From NCBI GenBank assembly GCA_016200785.1, contig JACQED010000173.1, positions 1-5,798 on the forward strand: a stretch of 5,798 nt of DNA, read 5' to 3'. Positions within the stretch are counted from its first letter, which is position 1, and each line of letters opens with the position of its first letter. Shown here in pieces: positions 1 to 4,870 of the stretch. The stretch is from Chloroflexota bacterium. Its GTDB lineage: Bacteria; Chloroflexota; Anaerolineae; Anaerolineales; JACQED01. The notes under the pieces are model-generated. The model searched no databases, was not told the origin of the DNA, and saw only the letters and a program-made list of their open reading frames with translations. The position numbers and the translations under genes were made by a program.

Positions 1-141
1 AGCGCTATCGGCGGGAGTTCAACACCGCGCGACCGCACGAGGCCTGCCACCCCTTGACCCCGCACGAGTTCGCCCAAACCTTCACCACACAACCCGCCCC
101 GTTGTCAGCCTAGAACTGGAGCGCTGGCGGGGGGACCGTCA
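1..141 (+). mobile_element. Right end of an IS3-like insertion sequence (partial)
   Basis: The left window edge cuts this element. It contains the C-terminal codons of a transposase ending at 113 and then about 28 bases up to an end reading ...GGACCGTCA at 133-141. On the opposite strand this begins TGACGGTCC, matching the TGA...TCA termini common in the IS3 family. The element abuts the truncated cupredoxin gene on the minus strand and supplies its TGA stop (141-139). The other terminus and any target duplication lie outside the window, so the exact boundary (about 141) and family are inferred. Confidence 0.6.
3..113 (+). CDS. Transposase, C-terminal fragment (IS3-like integrase core)
   Basis: An open frame of 36 codons enters from the left edge and stops with TAG at 111-113. 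The visible peptide contains RREFNTARPHEA and then PLTPHEFA. This fits the conserved tail of IS3-type OrfB and related rve transposases, in which the YNxxRPHxAL...TPxEF motif follows the catalytic glutamate. The catalytic DDE residues themselves lie outside the window. The stop is about 28 bases inside the element end, as is usual for these insertion sequences. It is on the strand opposite to the cassette genes, consistent with a later, independent insertion. IS481-type transposases share a similar tail, so the family call is moderate. Confidence 0.6.
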   Translation, partial: RYRREFNTARPHEACHPLTPHEFAQTFTTQPAPLSA

Positions 142-564
142 TCCCTTGTCATCCTCGACAGGGCAGATCCAGACGTATCTTCCGGGCTGGAGATACTGGG
201 TGTCGCTCGCTGAATCGCCGGGAGCTGCGCCACCCGGTCCACCGAACCGCGTCACCCACTTCGGCCTCGGACCTGATGTGCGGATCGCCTCGGCGTATGC
301 AGCCACCAAGCCCTCGACTGTCTTGCCTGGGTCCAGGCGAACCATGTGCCCGTAATGGACGGTCGTGCCGTGGTTGTGGAGGCGAAGCGTCGTCCATCCG
401 GCAGGGATGGTGTCAGGCGCTGCGAGTGAATACTCGGTGGCCGCAAGGGAGACGACACGTGGTGCAGCGGTCGCCGACTTCGGACTGGGTGTTTTGTCGT
501 TCGTTGAACAAGCCGCAACTGCGGCGGAGGCAATCCACAGACATCTGCAGGCCAGGTGCTTCAC
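139..564 (-). pseudogene. Cupredoxin-like lipoprotein, 3' end cut by IS (cassette A)
   Basis: The GTG at 564 is chosen because GGAGG (573-569) lies 4 bases upstream, and the reading gives an N-terminal signal sequence (K2, hydrophobic stretch) with lipobox V16-A-A-C19. This predicts a lipid-anchored envelope protein. The rest resembles small cupredoxin-fold proteins: a TEYSLAAPDTIPAG start, an HNHGTT segment (H63, H65), and near the end GRYVWICPVEDDKG with C134. In the family this Cys segment is normally followed by about 25-30 residues carrying further His/Met ligands. Here the protein stops at residue 141, and the TGA is the first three bases of the IS3-like end. The C-terminal part of the copper-type site is therefore missing and the product is probably non-functional. 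The gene starts about 32 bases inside its cassette, whose own attC has been lost. Metal binding is inferred from the family. Confidence 0.7.
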
Positions 565-590
565 GGAACCTCCATCATTCAGGTAGGACC

Positions 591-694
591 GCCTGACGTA
601 CAAGGTTCAGCTGCCAGGCCATCAATGCAGTTTGGGGCCCGCAGGGCCCCACGTCCAGCACGGATGGCCTTGTCAGCAGCAACCGGCGTTAGCT
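591..694 (-). repeat. attC1, attC of cassette B (subtype 2, altered core)
   Basis: This is a 104-bp attC. On the minus strand it starts AGCTAAC (694-688), which contains the stop of higA, and ends GTCAGGC (597-591). The central hairpin is TGGGGCCC-gca-GGGCCCCA. It shares its central sequence with attC5 rather than with the other sites. The outer core reads GTC where every other complete site here has GTT. GTT is the triplet at which the integrase cuts, so this site may be weak or dead. Confidence 0.88.
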
Positions 695-991
695 GGCCCG
701 GGCAAAGACCTGGACTTCGCTCTTCAGGCGTGCGCCGAGCCGGTCACGTTCGACCTCGAGATCGAAGCGTGCCTGGAGGTTGAGCCAGAACTGCTCGGAG
801 GTCCCGAAGAAGCGAGCGAGGCGCAGCGCCGTGTCCGCGGAGATCGCGCGCTTGCCGTGGACGATCTCGTTGATGCGACGCGGCGGCACCGAGAGGGCGT
901 GCGCGAGCCGGTACTGCGTGATGTTCATCGGCTCGAGGAAATCGAGGAGCAGGACGTCGCCGGGATGAATGGGCGCGAGCTTCTTCGCCAT
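689..991 (-). CDS. higA: HigA-family antitoxin (XRE-type helix-turn-helix)
   Basis: A 100-residue protein. In HigBA systems HigA binds and neutralises the HigB toxin and represses the operon. The sequence matches the family: HPGDVLLLDFLEPM at 9-22, the helix-turn-helix at roughly 23-50 (ITQYRLAHALSVPPRRINEI then HGKRAIS), and a LARFFGTSEQFWLNLQ segment at 58-73. The ATG at 991 is chosen over longer in-frame readings because GGAGG (1000-996) sits 4 bases upstream and it begins MAKKLAPIHPGD, as is usual for the family. The toxin stop codon (1002-1000) touches this ribosome binding site, so the two genes are probably translationally coupled. The TAA stop (691-689) lies inside the attC1 core AGCTAAC, so the gene fills its cassette to the end. 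Confidence 0.93.
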   Translation of the reverse strand: MAKKLAPIHPGDVLLLDFLEPMNITQYRLAHALSVPPRRINEIVHGKRAISADTALRLARFFGTSEQFWLNLQARFDLEVERDRLGARLKSEVQVFARAS

Positions 992-999
992 GGAGCCTC

Positions 1000-1281
1000 C
1001 TAGTGGTAGTCGACGATCTCGACCGCTTCCGCGTCGCGGCCCGTCCAGCGGAAGCAGACGCGCCACTGGTCGTTGACGCGGATGCTGTACTGCCCGGCGC
1101 GCCCGCCGACGAGCTTCTCGAGCCGGTTCCCCGGCGGCACGCGGAGGTCGTCGAGCCGGACCGCCGCGTCCACCACGCCGAGCTTCCGGAGCATGACGCG
1201 GCGGAGGTCAGCGGGGAAGCGCCGGACCGGCTCGCGTTGCCAGAGGCGCTCTGTGTCGCGGTCGGCGAAGCTGCGGATCAC
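1000..1281 (-). CDS. higB: HigB/RelE-type mRNA interferase toxin
   Basis: A 93-residue protein with a GTG start at 1281. HigB toxins are RelE-fold endoribonucleases that cut mRNA in the ribosome. Diagnostic stretches are FADRDTERLW at 5-14, RKLGVVDAA at 32-40, LDDLRVPPGNRLEKL at 43-57, GQYSIRVNDQWRVCF at 63-77 and the terminal VEIVDYH at 87-93. In characterised HigB proteins the tail D-Y-H and basic residues contribute to catalysis, and all are present (D91, Y92, H93). Length is normal for the family. It is the first gene of a two-gene operon with higA, toxin before antitoxin as is usual for higBA, with 8 bases between them. It has its own promoter and operator within the cassette. Nothing suggests inactivation. 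Confidence 0.94.
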   Translation of the reverse strand: MIRSFADRDTERLWQREPVRRFPADLRRVMLRKLGVVDAAVRLDDLRVPPGNRLEKLVGGRAGQYSIRVNDQWRVCFRWTGRDAEAVEIVDYH

Positions 1282-1286
1282 GCCGA

Positions 1287-1315
1287 ATGGTAACGCGACG
1301 CGTTACTAGTGGCAA
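1287..1315 (-). promoter_or_regulatory. higBA promoter with palindromic operator in the spacer
   Basis: Reading the minus strand, TTGCCA (1315-1310) and TACCAT (1292-1287) are separated by exactly 17 bases and fit -35 and -10 hexamers. A perfect palindrome, GTAACGCG-A-CGCGTTAC on the plus strand (1290-1306), fills most of the spacer and overlaps the -10. The -10 is only 5 bases from the higB GTG. HigA proteins repress their own operon by binding such palindromes, so this is the expected HigA operator. The assignment is by position and symmetry only. Confidence 0.65.
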
Positions 1316-1333
1316 GGGGCCTCGGCGTGGTGC

Positions 1334-1439
1334 AGCTAACGTACAAGGTTCAGCTGCGGAGCCATTTCATATCATGGTGCGGCCCGGAGGGCCGCGCCAT
1401 CCTCCGAAGCGGCTCCGTCAGTTGCAACCGGCGTTAGCG
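1334..1439 (-). repeat. attC2, attC of cassette C (subtype 1)
   Basis: A 106-bp attC. On the minus strand it starts CGCTAAC (1439-1433) and ends GTTAGCT (1340-1334), with the crossover at 1340/1339. The central hairpin is ATGGTGCGGCCC-gga-GGGCCGCGCCAT. The first core exactly complements the start of cassette C, and the last core provides the start of cassette B. Confidence 0.9.
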
Positions 1440-2018
1440 AGCGGGCCGCCCGCCCCGTGGCGAAACGCCATTCGCAGCTGCGACCACCCGCCGCAGGTCC
1501 GCCGTCGTGAAGGGGGTCGGAATTCGACGCTCGGTGGACATCGTGATGCCTCCGAAGTAGCCGTCGGCACGCAAGCGCTTCACGAGTTTCTCGACGCGGC
1601 GAATGCTCGCCTCGAGAAGGACGAACGGATCCCTGTGGCCGTGGCTGCGCAGGAGCGCCCAGGGATCGTGCGCGCCCGCCTCGATACGGTGCGCGATGGC
1701 ACGATCACGAAGATCGACAATCGCCGCTAGGTAACGATCCTTCGGGCGGCGATGCCGTCCTCGCCCCTGGAAGAGAGACTCGCCGAATCGCTCCACGAAT
1801 GCGTCCTCGAGAAGGCGCATCGACTCTGCGATATTGAGGATCGTGCCGTCGATTACAGCCGACGGAGCATTGCTGAAGGCGAAAGCGAGAACGGGATTGC
1901 GAGAAGCCGGAGCGCCAGAGTACGTGGCGATCGTCTTCGCGAGAAGAACGTCTTCGCGCATCGTCTTGAGCGCGAATTCGAGCGAGAACAACAGCTCTCT
2001 CACGCGGTGAGGCTTCAC
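1434..2018 (-). CDS. Helical protein with HEPN-like R-x5-H motif (cassette C)
   Basis: I do not recognise the family with certainty. The chosen start is GTG at 2018, 23 bases inside the cassette, giving 194 residues. A TTG at 2048 would place the start inside attC3 and is unlikely. The protein reads as mostly alpha-helical: amphipathic segments at about 5-35, 54-78, 94-111 and 131-151. Residues 103-111, LRDRAIAHR, contain R104-x5-H110, the arrangement (Rx4-6H) that forms the RNase site of HEPN domains found in toxins and abortive-infection proteins such as the AbiU2 and MNT/HEPN groups. No partner antitoxin gene is present in the cassette. The tail (160-194) is basic and probably disordered. 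The stop TAA (1436-1434) is inside the attC2 core. A leader of about 23 bases without a clear promoter suggests expression by read-through. HEPN function is an inference from one motif plus predicted helicity. Confidence 0.72.
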   Translation of the reverse strand: MKPHRVRELLFSLEFALKTMREDVLLAKTIATYSGAPASRNPVLAFAFSNAPSAVIDGTILNIAESMRLLEDAFVERFGESLFQGRGRHRRPKDRYLAAIVDLRDRAIAHRIEAGAHDPWALLRSHGHRDPFVLLEASIRRVEKLVKRLRADGYFGGITMSTERRIPTPFTTADLRRVVAAANGVSPRGGRPAR

Positions 2019-2035
2019 GGGGGTGCTCGTCGTCT

Positions 2036-2141
2036 CGCTAACGTACAAGGTTCAGCTGCGGAGCCATCTGATAAAATGGCACGGCCCGAAGGGCCGTGCC
2101 ATCCTCCCCAGCGGCTCCGTCAGCTGCAACCGGCGTTAGGC
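2036..2141 (-). repeat. attC3, attC of cassette D (subtype 1)
   Basis: A 106-bp attC. On the minus strand it starts GCCTAAC (2141-2135) and ends GTTAGCG (2042-2036). Its central hairpin is a perfect 12-bp stem with a GAA loop (2076-2087, 2091-2102). The GCCTAAC core matches the other end of the same cassette exactly. Confidence 0.9.
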
Positions 2142-2168
2142 AGGACGCAGCAGCTCTGGACGATACGA

Positions 2169-2543
2169 CTACTTCCATGCCATCGTCCAACCAAGTGACG
2201 AGTCGTTGATCGGATCCGCCCAGCGAACCGTATGACCCGCTTCGCGGCCCAATCGCAGGAGCGTCTCGTAGAGATCGAAGTCGGTGGGCCAATTTCCGGA
2301 GACGGTGATTTGGGCTAGTTCGTCGGCAGTGAGACGACGGATGAGAATCACGTCGTTCTGTCGCTCTTCCTGAGCCACAAGCCAATGCGTGTTGCAGACC
2401 TTGCACCGTGCGGCGTACAGCCACCAGTAGGGTTCACCGCGTTCGCGGATACGGTCAAAGTGGTCGACCGTCTCCGCGGTGTCGCCCATGTCGATAGCGC
2501 CGATGGCGCCAACGGCCGCACAGCCGCACGCGACTTTCATCAT
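2169..2543 (-). CDS. Hypothetical protein with CxxC segment (cassette D)
   Basis: The 124-residue product belongs to no family I can name. Two adjacent ATG codons (2543 and 2540) are possible starts, about 23 bases inside the cassette, with no strong Shine-Dalgarno sequence. The N-terminus has a mildly hydrophobic CGCAAVGAIGAI segment, but it lacks the basic start expected for a signal peptide and is followed by an acidic stretch. Features of the body are PYWWLYAARCKVCNTHWLVAQ at about 38-58, with C47-x2-C50 and several tryptophans, a probable beta-sheet section DVILIRRLT, and a helical YETLLRLGREAGH near 92-104. A lone CxxC could bind metal but no second pair is evident. Compact acidic proteins of this size in cassettes are sometimes immunity proteins, but that is only a guess. 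The stop TAG (2171-2169) is 27 bases before attC3. Confidence 0.78.
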   Translation of the reverse strand: MMKVACGCAAVGAIGAIDMGDTAETVDHFDRIRERGEPYWWLYAARCKVCNTHWLVAQEERQNDVILIRRLTADELAQITVSGNWPTDFDLYETLLRLGREAGHTVRWADPINDSSLGWTMAWK

Positions 2544-2559
2544 CAAGATCGGTTGCTCT

Positions 2560-2665
2560 GCCTAACGTACAAGGTTCAGCTGCGGAGCCATCTCATAAAA
2601 TGGCGCGGCCCGAAGGGCCGTGCCATCCTCCCTAACGGCTCCGTCAGTTGCAACCGGCGTTAGGT
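2560..2665 (-). repeat. attC4, attC of cassette E (subtype 1)
   Basis: A 106-bp attC. On the minus strand it starts ACCTAAC (2665-2659) and ends GTTAGGC (2566-2560). The central stem is ATGGCGCGGCCC-gaa-GGGCCGTGCCAT, closing with one G-T wobble. It belongs to the same subtype as attC2, 3, 6 and 7. Confidence 0.9.
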
Positions 2666-2867
2666 GTCGCGCTGTTGCGACACCGGACGCGGCGTCCCGT
2701 CTCCGCGACGCTTGGGCCGCGTCGCTTCCCGTACTTCGCGAGGGTTCGATTGAGCGGCCAGGGCGTCGAGCCCTCATGACGCGCCGCGCGCCGCTGCGTC
2801 GGATCTCAGCGGCGATGACCCATCGCCGCGCCTCGCGAACCACGAAAGGCCGAGTTGACGACCCCAT
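2562..2867 (-). CDS. Doubtful ORF of cassette E, reads through attC4
   Basis: An ATG at 2867 follows a GAAGG five bases upstream, and the frame stays open for 101 codons, but the last third is simply a translation of attC4. The start region (MGSSTRPFVVREARRWVIAAE) resembles the equivalent ORF of cassette H (MKSSTRRSVVRAARRWVIAAE). Comparing the nucleotides, however, the differences after the ATG over the first 21 codons all change the amino acid, so there is no sign of selection on this protein. An overlapping plus-strand frame is equally open. The arginine-rich composition is what GC-rich non-coding DNA gives. I keep it as a low-confidence candidate. The cassette may instead carry a structured RNA. 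Confidence 0.25.
   Translation of the reverse strand: MGSSTRPFVVREARRWVIAAEIRRSGARRVMRARRPGRSIEPSRSTGSDAAQASRRRDAASGVATARHLTPVATDGAVREDGTALRAAPFYEMAPQLNLVR
2665..2682 (-). other. Hairpin at the attC edge of cassette E
   Basis: TGTCGC and GCGACA pair around a 6-base loop, and a second short palindrome GACGC-g-GCGTC (2686-2696) follows. The same pair is found at 5494-5511 in cassette H, and with one arm altered at 5756-5773. Read on the minus strand it closes the cassette just before attC, the place where a transcript end would lie, but there is no U-tract, so a terminator role is uncertain. Confidence 0.4.
2809..2829 (-). other. Perfect 9-bp hairpin conserved in cassettes E and H
   Basis: GCGGCGATG and CATCGCCGC are exact reverse complements separated by three bases. 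The identical hairpin is at 5635-5655 in cassette H, although flanking bases have changed. It sits in the best-conserved 90 bases of the cassette, consistent with an RNA structure, although the GC-rich context makes some hairpins expected by chance. Confidence 0.5.
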
Positions 2868-2947
2868 AGAAACCTTCGTCGCTCGAGGCGCGGGACGAGG
2901 CGGCTGCGCCGTCGCGTCGTCCCAGTGATCAGCAGTGGCTCGTGCGC

Positions 2948-3052
2948 ACCTAACGTACAAGGTTCAGCTGCAAGGCCATGCAATGCAGTTTGGGGCCCGC
3001 AGGGCCCCACGTCTAGCCTTCGTGGCCTTGTCAGCTGCAACCAGCGTTAGGC
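2948..3052 (-). repeat. attC5, attC of cassette F (subtype 2)
   Basis: A 105-bp attC. On the minus strand it starts GCCTAAC (3052-3046) and ends GTTAGGT (2954-2948). The central hairpin TGGGGCCC-gca-GGGCCCCA and flanking sequence match attC1 and differ from the other five complete sites, which defines a second attC subtype in the array. Confidence 0.9.
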
Positions 3053-3064
3053 GCCCGGGCGCCG

Positions 3065-3373
3065 TCAATCAATCCCGAGATCCTGGAGGAAACGGGCCAT
3101 CGGTGCGAGCTTTGCAATTTCGACGCCGAGTTCATCGCTGACGCGCTGCCGATAGTCCTCCCACTCCGGCCCGGCGTACCTGCCCACGAGACCGCGCCCG
3201 GTGCGCGTGGCGATGACATCGAAGAGGTCGGCGACGGTGCGAACGCGGACGAGGTCTTCGCGCGGGAGCTCGACGCGATAGGCCTCTTCGAGCGCGATCA
3301 CGAGTTCGACGGTGTCGAGGCCCATGGTGGCGTGGGTGATGAGCGTCGGGATCCTGAGCGGCATCGTCGCCAC
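3065..3373 (-). CDS. Acyl-carrier-protein-like protein without the carrier serine (cassette F)
   Basis: The 102-residue frame begins at GTG 3373; an in-frame ATG at 3364 is an alternative start. Residues 17-25, MGLDTVELV, match the start of ACP helix II (D-S-L-D-T-V-E-L-V), followed by ALEEAYRVELPREDL and VRTVADLFDVIA, the remaining ACP core. The serine that carries 4'-phosphopantetheine is replaced by glycine (G18). The C-terminal part (about 77-102), RVSDELGVEIAKLAP then RFLQDLGID, resembles ACP helix I up to the residue just before the missing serine. The order is therefore helix II-IV, linker, helix I: a circularly permuted ACP, or the junction of two ACP units. It cannot be a conventional acyl carrier. 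It could bind a partner through the ACP fold. The stop (3067-3065) is 12 bases before attC5. The 91-base leader (3374-3464) could hold a promoter, but I see no clear hexamers. Confidence 0.8.
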   Translation of the reverse strand: MATMPLRIPTLITHATMGLDTVELVIALEEAYRVELPREDLVRVRTVADLFDVIATRTGRGLVGRYAGPEWEDYRQRVSDELGVEIAKLAPMARFLQDLGID

Positions 3374-3458
3374 ACGCTAGGCTCGCTCGCGTCGTGACTG
3401 CGACGCGTCAGGTCTAGAGGACTCTCAGTGCTGGTGGCGTTACAACAGGCGGTGGTGC

Positions 3459-3564
3459 GCCTAACGTACAAGGTTCAGCTGCGGAGCCATTTCATAAAAT
3501 GGTGCGGCCCGCAGGGCCGCGCCATCCTCCCTAGCGGCTCCGTCAGTTGCAACCGGCGTTAGGC
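3459..3564 (-). repeat. attC6, attC of the IS-carrying cassette G (subtype 1)
   Basis: A 106-bp attC. On the minus strand it starts GCCTAAC (3564-3558) and ends GTTAGGC (3465-3459). The central stem is ATGGTGCGGCCC-gca-GGGCCGCGCCAT. Its GCCTAAC core does not exactly complement the other end of cassette G (GTTAGAC), unlike all other cassettes here. Only 16 bases (3565-3580) separate it from the IS481 element. Confidence 0.9.
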
Positions 3565-3580
3565 GGAGCGCGGGTACAAA

Positions 3581-3626
3581 CCGGGTACATAGGTAACACC
3601 CGAAACCGGGTACATGGGTGACACTC
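3581..3626 (+). repeat. IS481 left inverted repeat with tandem motif
   Basis: Two copies of an 18-base motif, CCGGGTACATRGGTRACA, start at 3581 and 3606, 25 bases apart. The same pair with the same spacing is found inverted at the right end. Such doubled sites probably bind the transposase. A fragment CGGGTACA also stands just outside at 3571-3578. Confidence 0.85.
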
Positions 3627-3654
3627 GCTACCATGACGGCACCGGAGCGTGCCG

Positions 3655-4806
3655 ATGCCATGGATGGAGACGTCCCCAGTGGACCAGCGTGCGCAGTTCC
3701 TCGCCGAGCAGCGGCGAGGCCTCTACACGATGCAGGAGTTGTGCGATCGCTACGCGATCAGTCGGAAGACGGGCTACAAGTGGGTGGCCCGCGTGGCCGA
3801 GGAAGGGCGACGAGGCCTCCAGAACCGGAGCCGGGCGCCGCACTCGTGTCCGCACCAGACGCCTGCCGCCATCGCGGCGCTGATCGTCGCGGCGCGGCGC
3901 GCGCACCCGGACTGGGGGCCGCAGCTGCTCCTCGACTGGTTGCGGCCACGCCATCCGCGGATTCACACGTGGCCGGCGGCGAGCACCGCCGGCGCGCTGC
4001 TCAAGCGCGAGGGCTTGGTGCCGCCTCGGCGGCGCCGACGTCCGACGACACACCCGGGCGTCGTCGATCCCGTCACGGCCGTGCCGAACGATCTCTGGAC
4101 CGCCGACTTCAAGGGGCAGTTCCGCACCCAGGATCGGATCTACTGCTACCCGCTCACCATCGCGGATCAGCACACGCGCTACCTGCTGACGTGTCACGGG
4201 CTCCCCTCGGTGCACGGGGCCTTGGCGCGGCCCATCTTCGAGCGCGCCTTCCGGCAGTACGGCTTGCCGCGCGCGATCCGCACCGATAACGGCGCGCCCT
4301 TCGTGACGCGCGCGCTCTGCGGCCTCTCGTTCCTGAACGTGTGGTGGATGCGTCTCGGTATTCAGCATCAGCGCATTCACCCGGCGTCGCCGCAGGAGAA
4401 CGGCGCGCACGAGCGCATGCATCGCACGCTCAAGCGCGGGGCGATCCGGCCGCCGCGGGCGACGGCGCGGGCGCAGCAGCGGGCCTTCGATGCGTTCCGG
4501 CACGAGTACAACGAGGAGCGGCCGCATACCCATCACGGCGGAACGCCGCCCGGCGCCCACTACACCGCGTCGCCGCGCGCCTACCCGCACACGCTGCCGC
4601 CGCTCGAGTATCCGGCGCACTTCGTGGTGAAGCGCGTCACGGCGGCGGGGACCATTCGCTTCCAGAACCGGCTGCTGTTCCTGGCCAACGCGCTGGACAC
4701 CTACCACGTGGGCCTCGAGGAAGTGGACGACGGGATCTGGTCCATCTTCTTCGGAACGATCTTGCTCGCGCGCTTCGACGAGCGAGATTACCTCATCCGC
4801 GAATGA
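3655..4806 (+). CDS. IS481-family DDE transposase
   Basis: A 383-residue transposase that cuts and joins the element ends. The ATG at 3655 is chosen because the protein then starts MPWMETSP, the usual IS481-type beginning, with GGAG (3644-3647) 7 bases upstream; a GTG at 3649 is less likely. An N-terminal helix-turn-helix covers about 24-50 (LYTMQELCDRYAISRKTGYKW). The rve catalytic core follows, with D151 in WTADFKG, D211 in IRTDNGAPF and E248 in SPQENGAHERMHRTLK, the last two separated by 36 residues as expected. The tail has the EYNEERPHTHHGGTPP motif (284-299). All catalytic residues are present and the frame is unbroken, so the element is probably active or recently active. It fills the element between the inverted repeats and ends 18 bases before the right repeat. 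Confidence 0.95.
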   Translation: MPWMETSPVDQRAQFLAEQRRGLYTMQELCDRYAISRKTGYKWVARVAEEGRRGLQNRSRAPHSCPHQTPAAIAALIVAARRAHPDWGPQLLLDWLRPRHPRIHTWPAASTAGALLKREGLVPPRRRRRPTTHPGVVDPVTAVPNDLWTADFKGQFRTQDRIYCYPLTIADQHTRYLLTCHGLPSVHGALARPIFERAFRQYGLPRAIRTDNGAPFVTRALCGLSFLNVWWMRLGIQHQRIHPASPQENGAHERMHRTLKRGAIRPPRATARAQQRAFDAFRHEYNEERPHTHHGGTPPGAHYTASPRAYPHTLPPLEYPAHFVVKRVTAAGTIRFQNRLLFLANALDTYHVGLEEVDDGIWSIFFGTILLARFDERDYLIRE

Positions 4807-4824
4807 CCGGGCACCACCTCACCA

Positions 4825-4870
4825 GAGTGTCACCCATGTACCCGGTCTGATCTGTTACCTATGTGCCCGG
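4825..4870 (-). repeat. IS481 right inverted repeat with tandem motif
   Basis: The complement of the left repeat, with motif copies at 4845-4828 and 4870-4853 (minus strand). It also contains the TAA that terminates the truncated toxin reading into the element. Confidence 0.85.

Larger units (their letters stand above)
2660..2953 (-). repeat. Cassette E body, homologous to cassettes H and I
   Basis: This 294-base cassette interior has no convincing gene. It is related to 5489-5726 (H) and its left edge to 5751-5798 (I). The two best-conserved parts are the attC-proximal edge (2665-2696), one difference from H in 32 bases, and 2805-2894, eight differences from H in 90 bases. The middle (about 2700-2800) is much more diverged. 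Both conserved parts contain inverted repeats. Recurrence in at least three copies within one array implies repeated capture or duplication of the same cassette lineage. Confidence 0.8.
3581..4870 (+). mobile_element. Complete IS481-family insertion sequence
   Basis: A 1290-bp element with one transposase gene and 46-bp imperfect inverted repeats, inserted in a DUF5615 toxin gene. Its orientation is opposite to the cassette genes. The outermost matching bases are CCGGGTACAT at 3581 and its partner ending at 4870. No target-site duplication is visible: the flanks CGGGTACAAA (3571-3580) and CTGTGCATGC (4871-4880) do not match. The absence of a duplication and the short remnant of cassette on the left suggest a deletion at this end or recombination between two copies. 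Confidence 0.9.

Noticed and set aside
1003..1293. Plus-strand ORF opposite higB
   Set aside because: Antisense shadow of a well-conserved toxin gene; it has no ribosome binding site or recognisable domain.
2620..2928. Plus-strand ORF of cassette E, matched by 5449-5754 in H
   Set aside because: It starts inside attC4, and the E/H differences are mostly amino-acid changing in this frame as well; shared openness reflects shared GC-rich sequence.
3571..3580. CGGGTACAAA next to the IS481 end as a target-site duplication or third transposase site
   Set aside because: It does not match the right flank, and its 11-base offset does not fit the 25-base spacing of the two real motif copies; coincidence cannot be excluded.
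2562..3661. Minus-strand ORFs ending in MAPQLNLVR
   Set aside because: This peptide is the translation of the attC sequence itself and appears wherever a frame runs into a site; the frames at 2038-2424 and 3461-3661 are not genes.
3628..4707. Long minus-strand ORF opposite the IS481 transposase
   Set aside because: It is the antisense shadow of a clearly coding transposase; its arginine-rich composition is a product of high GC third positions.
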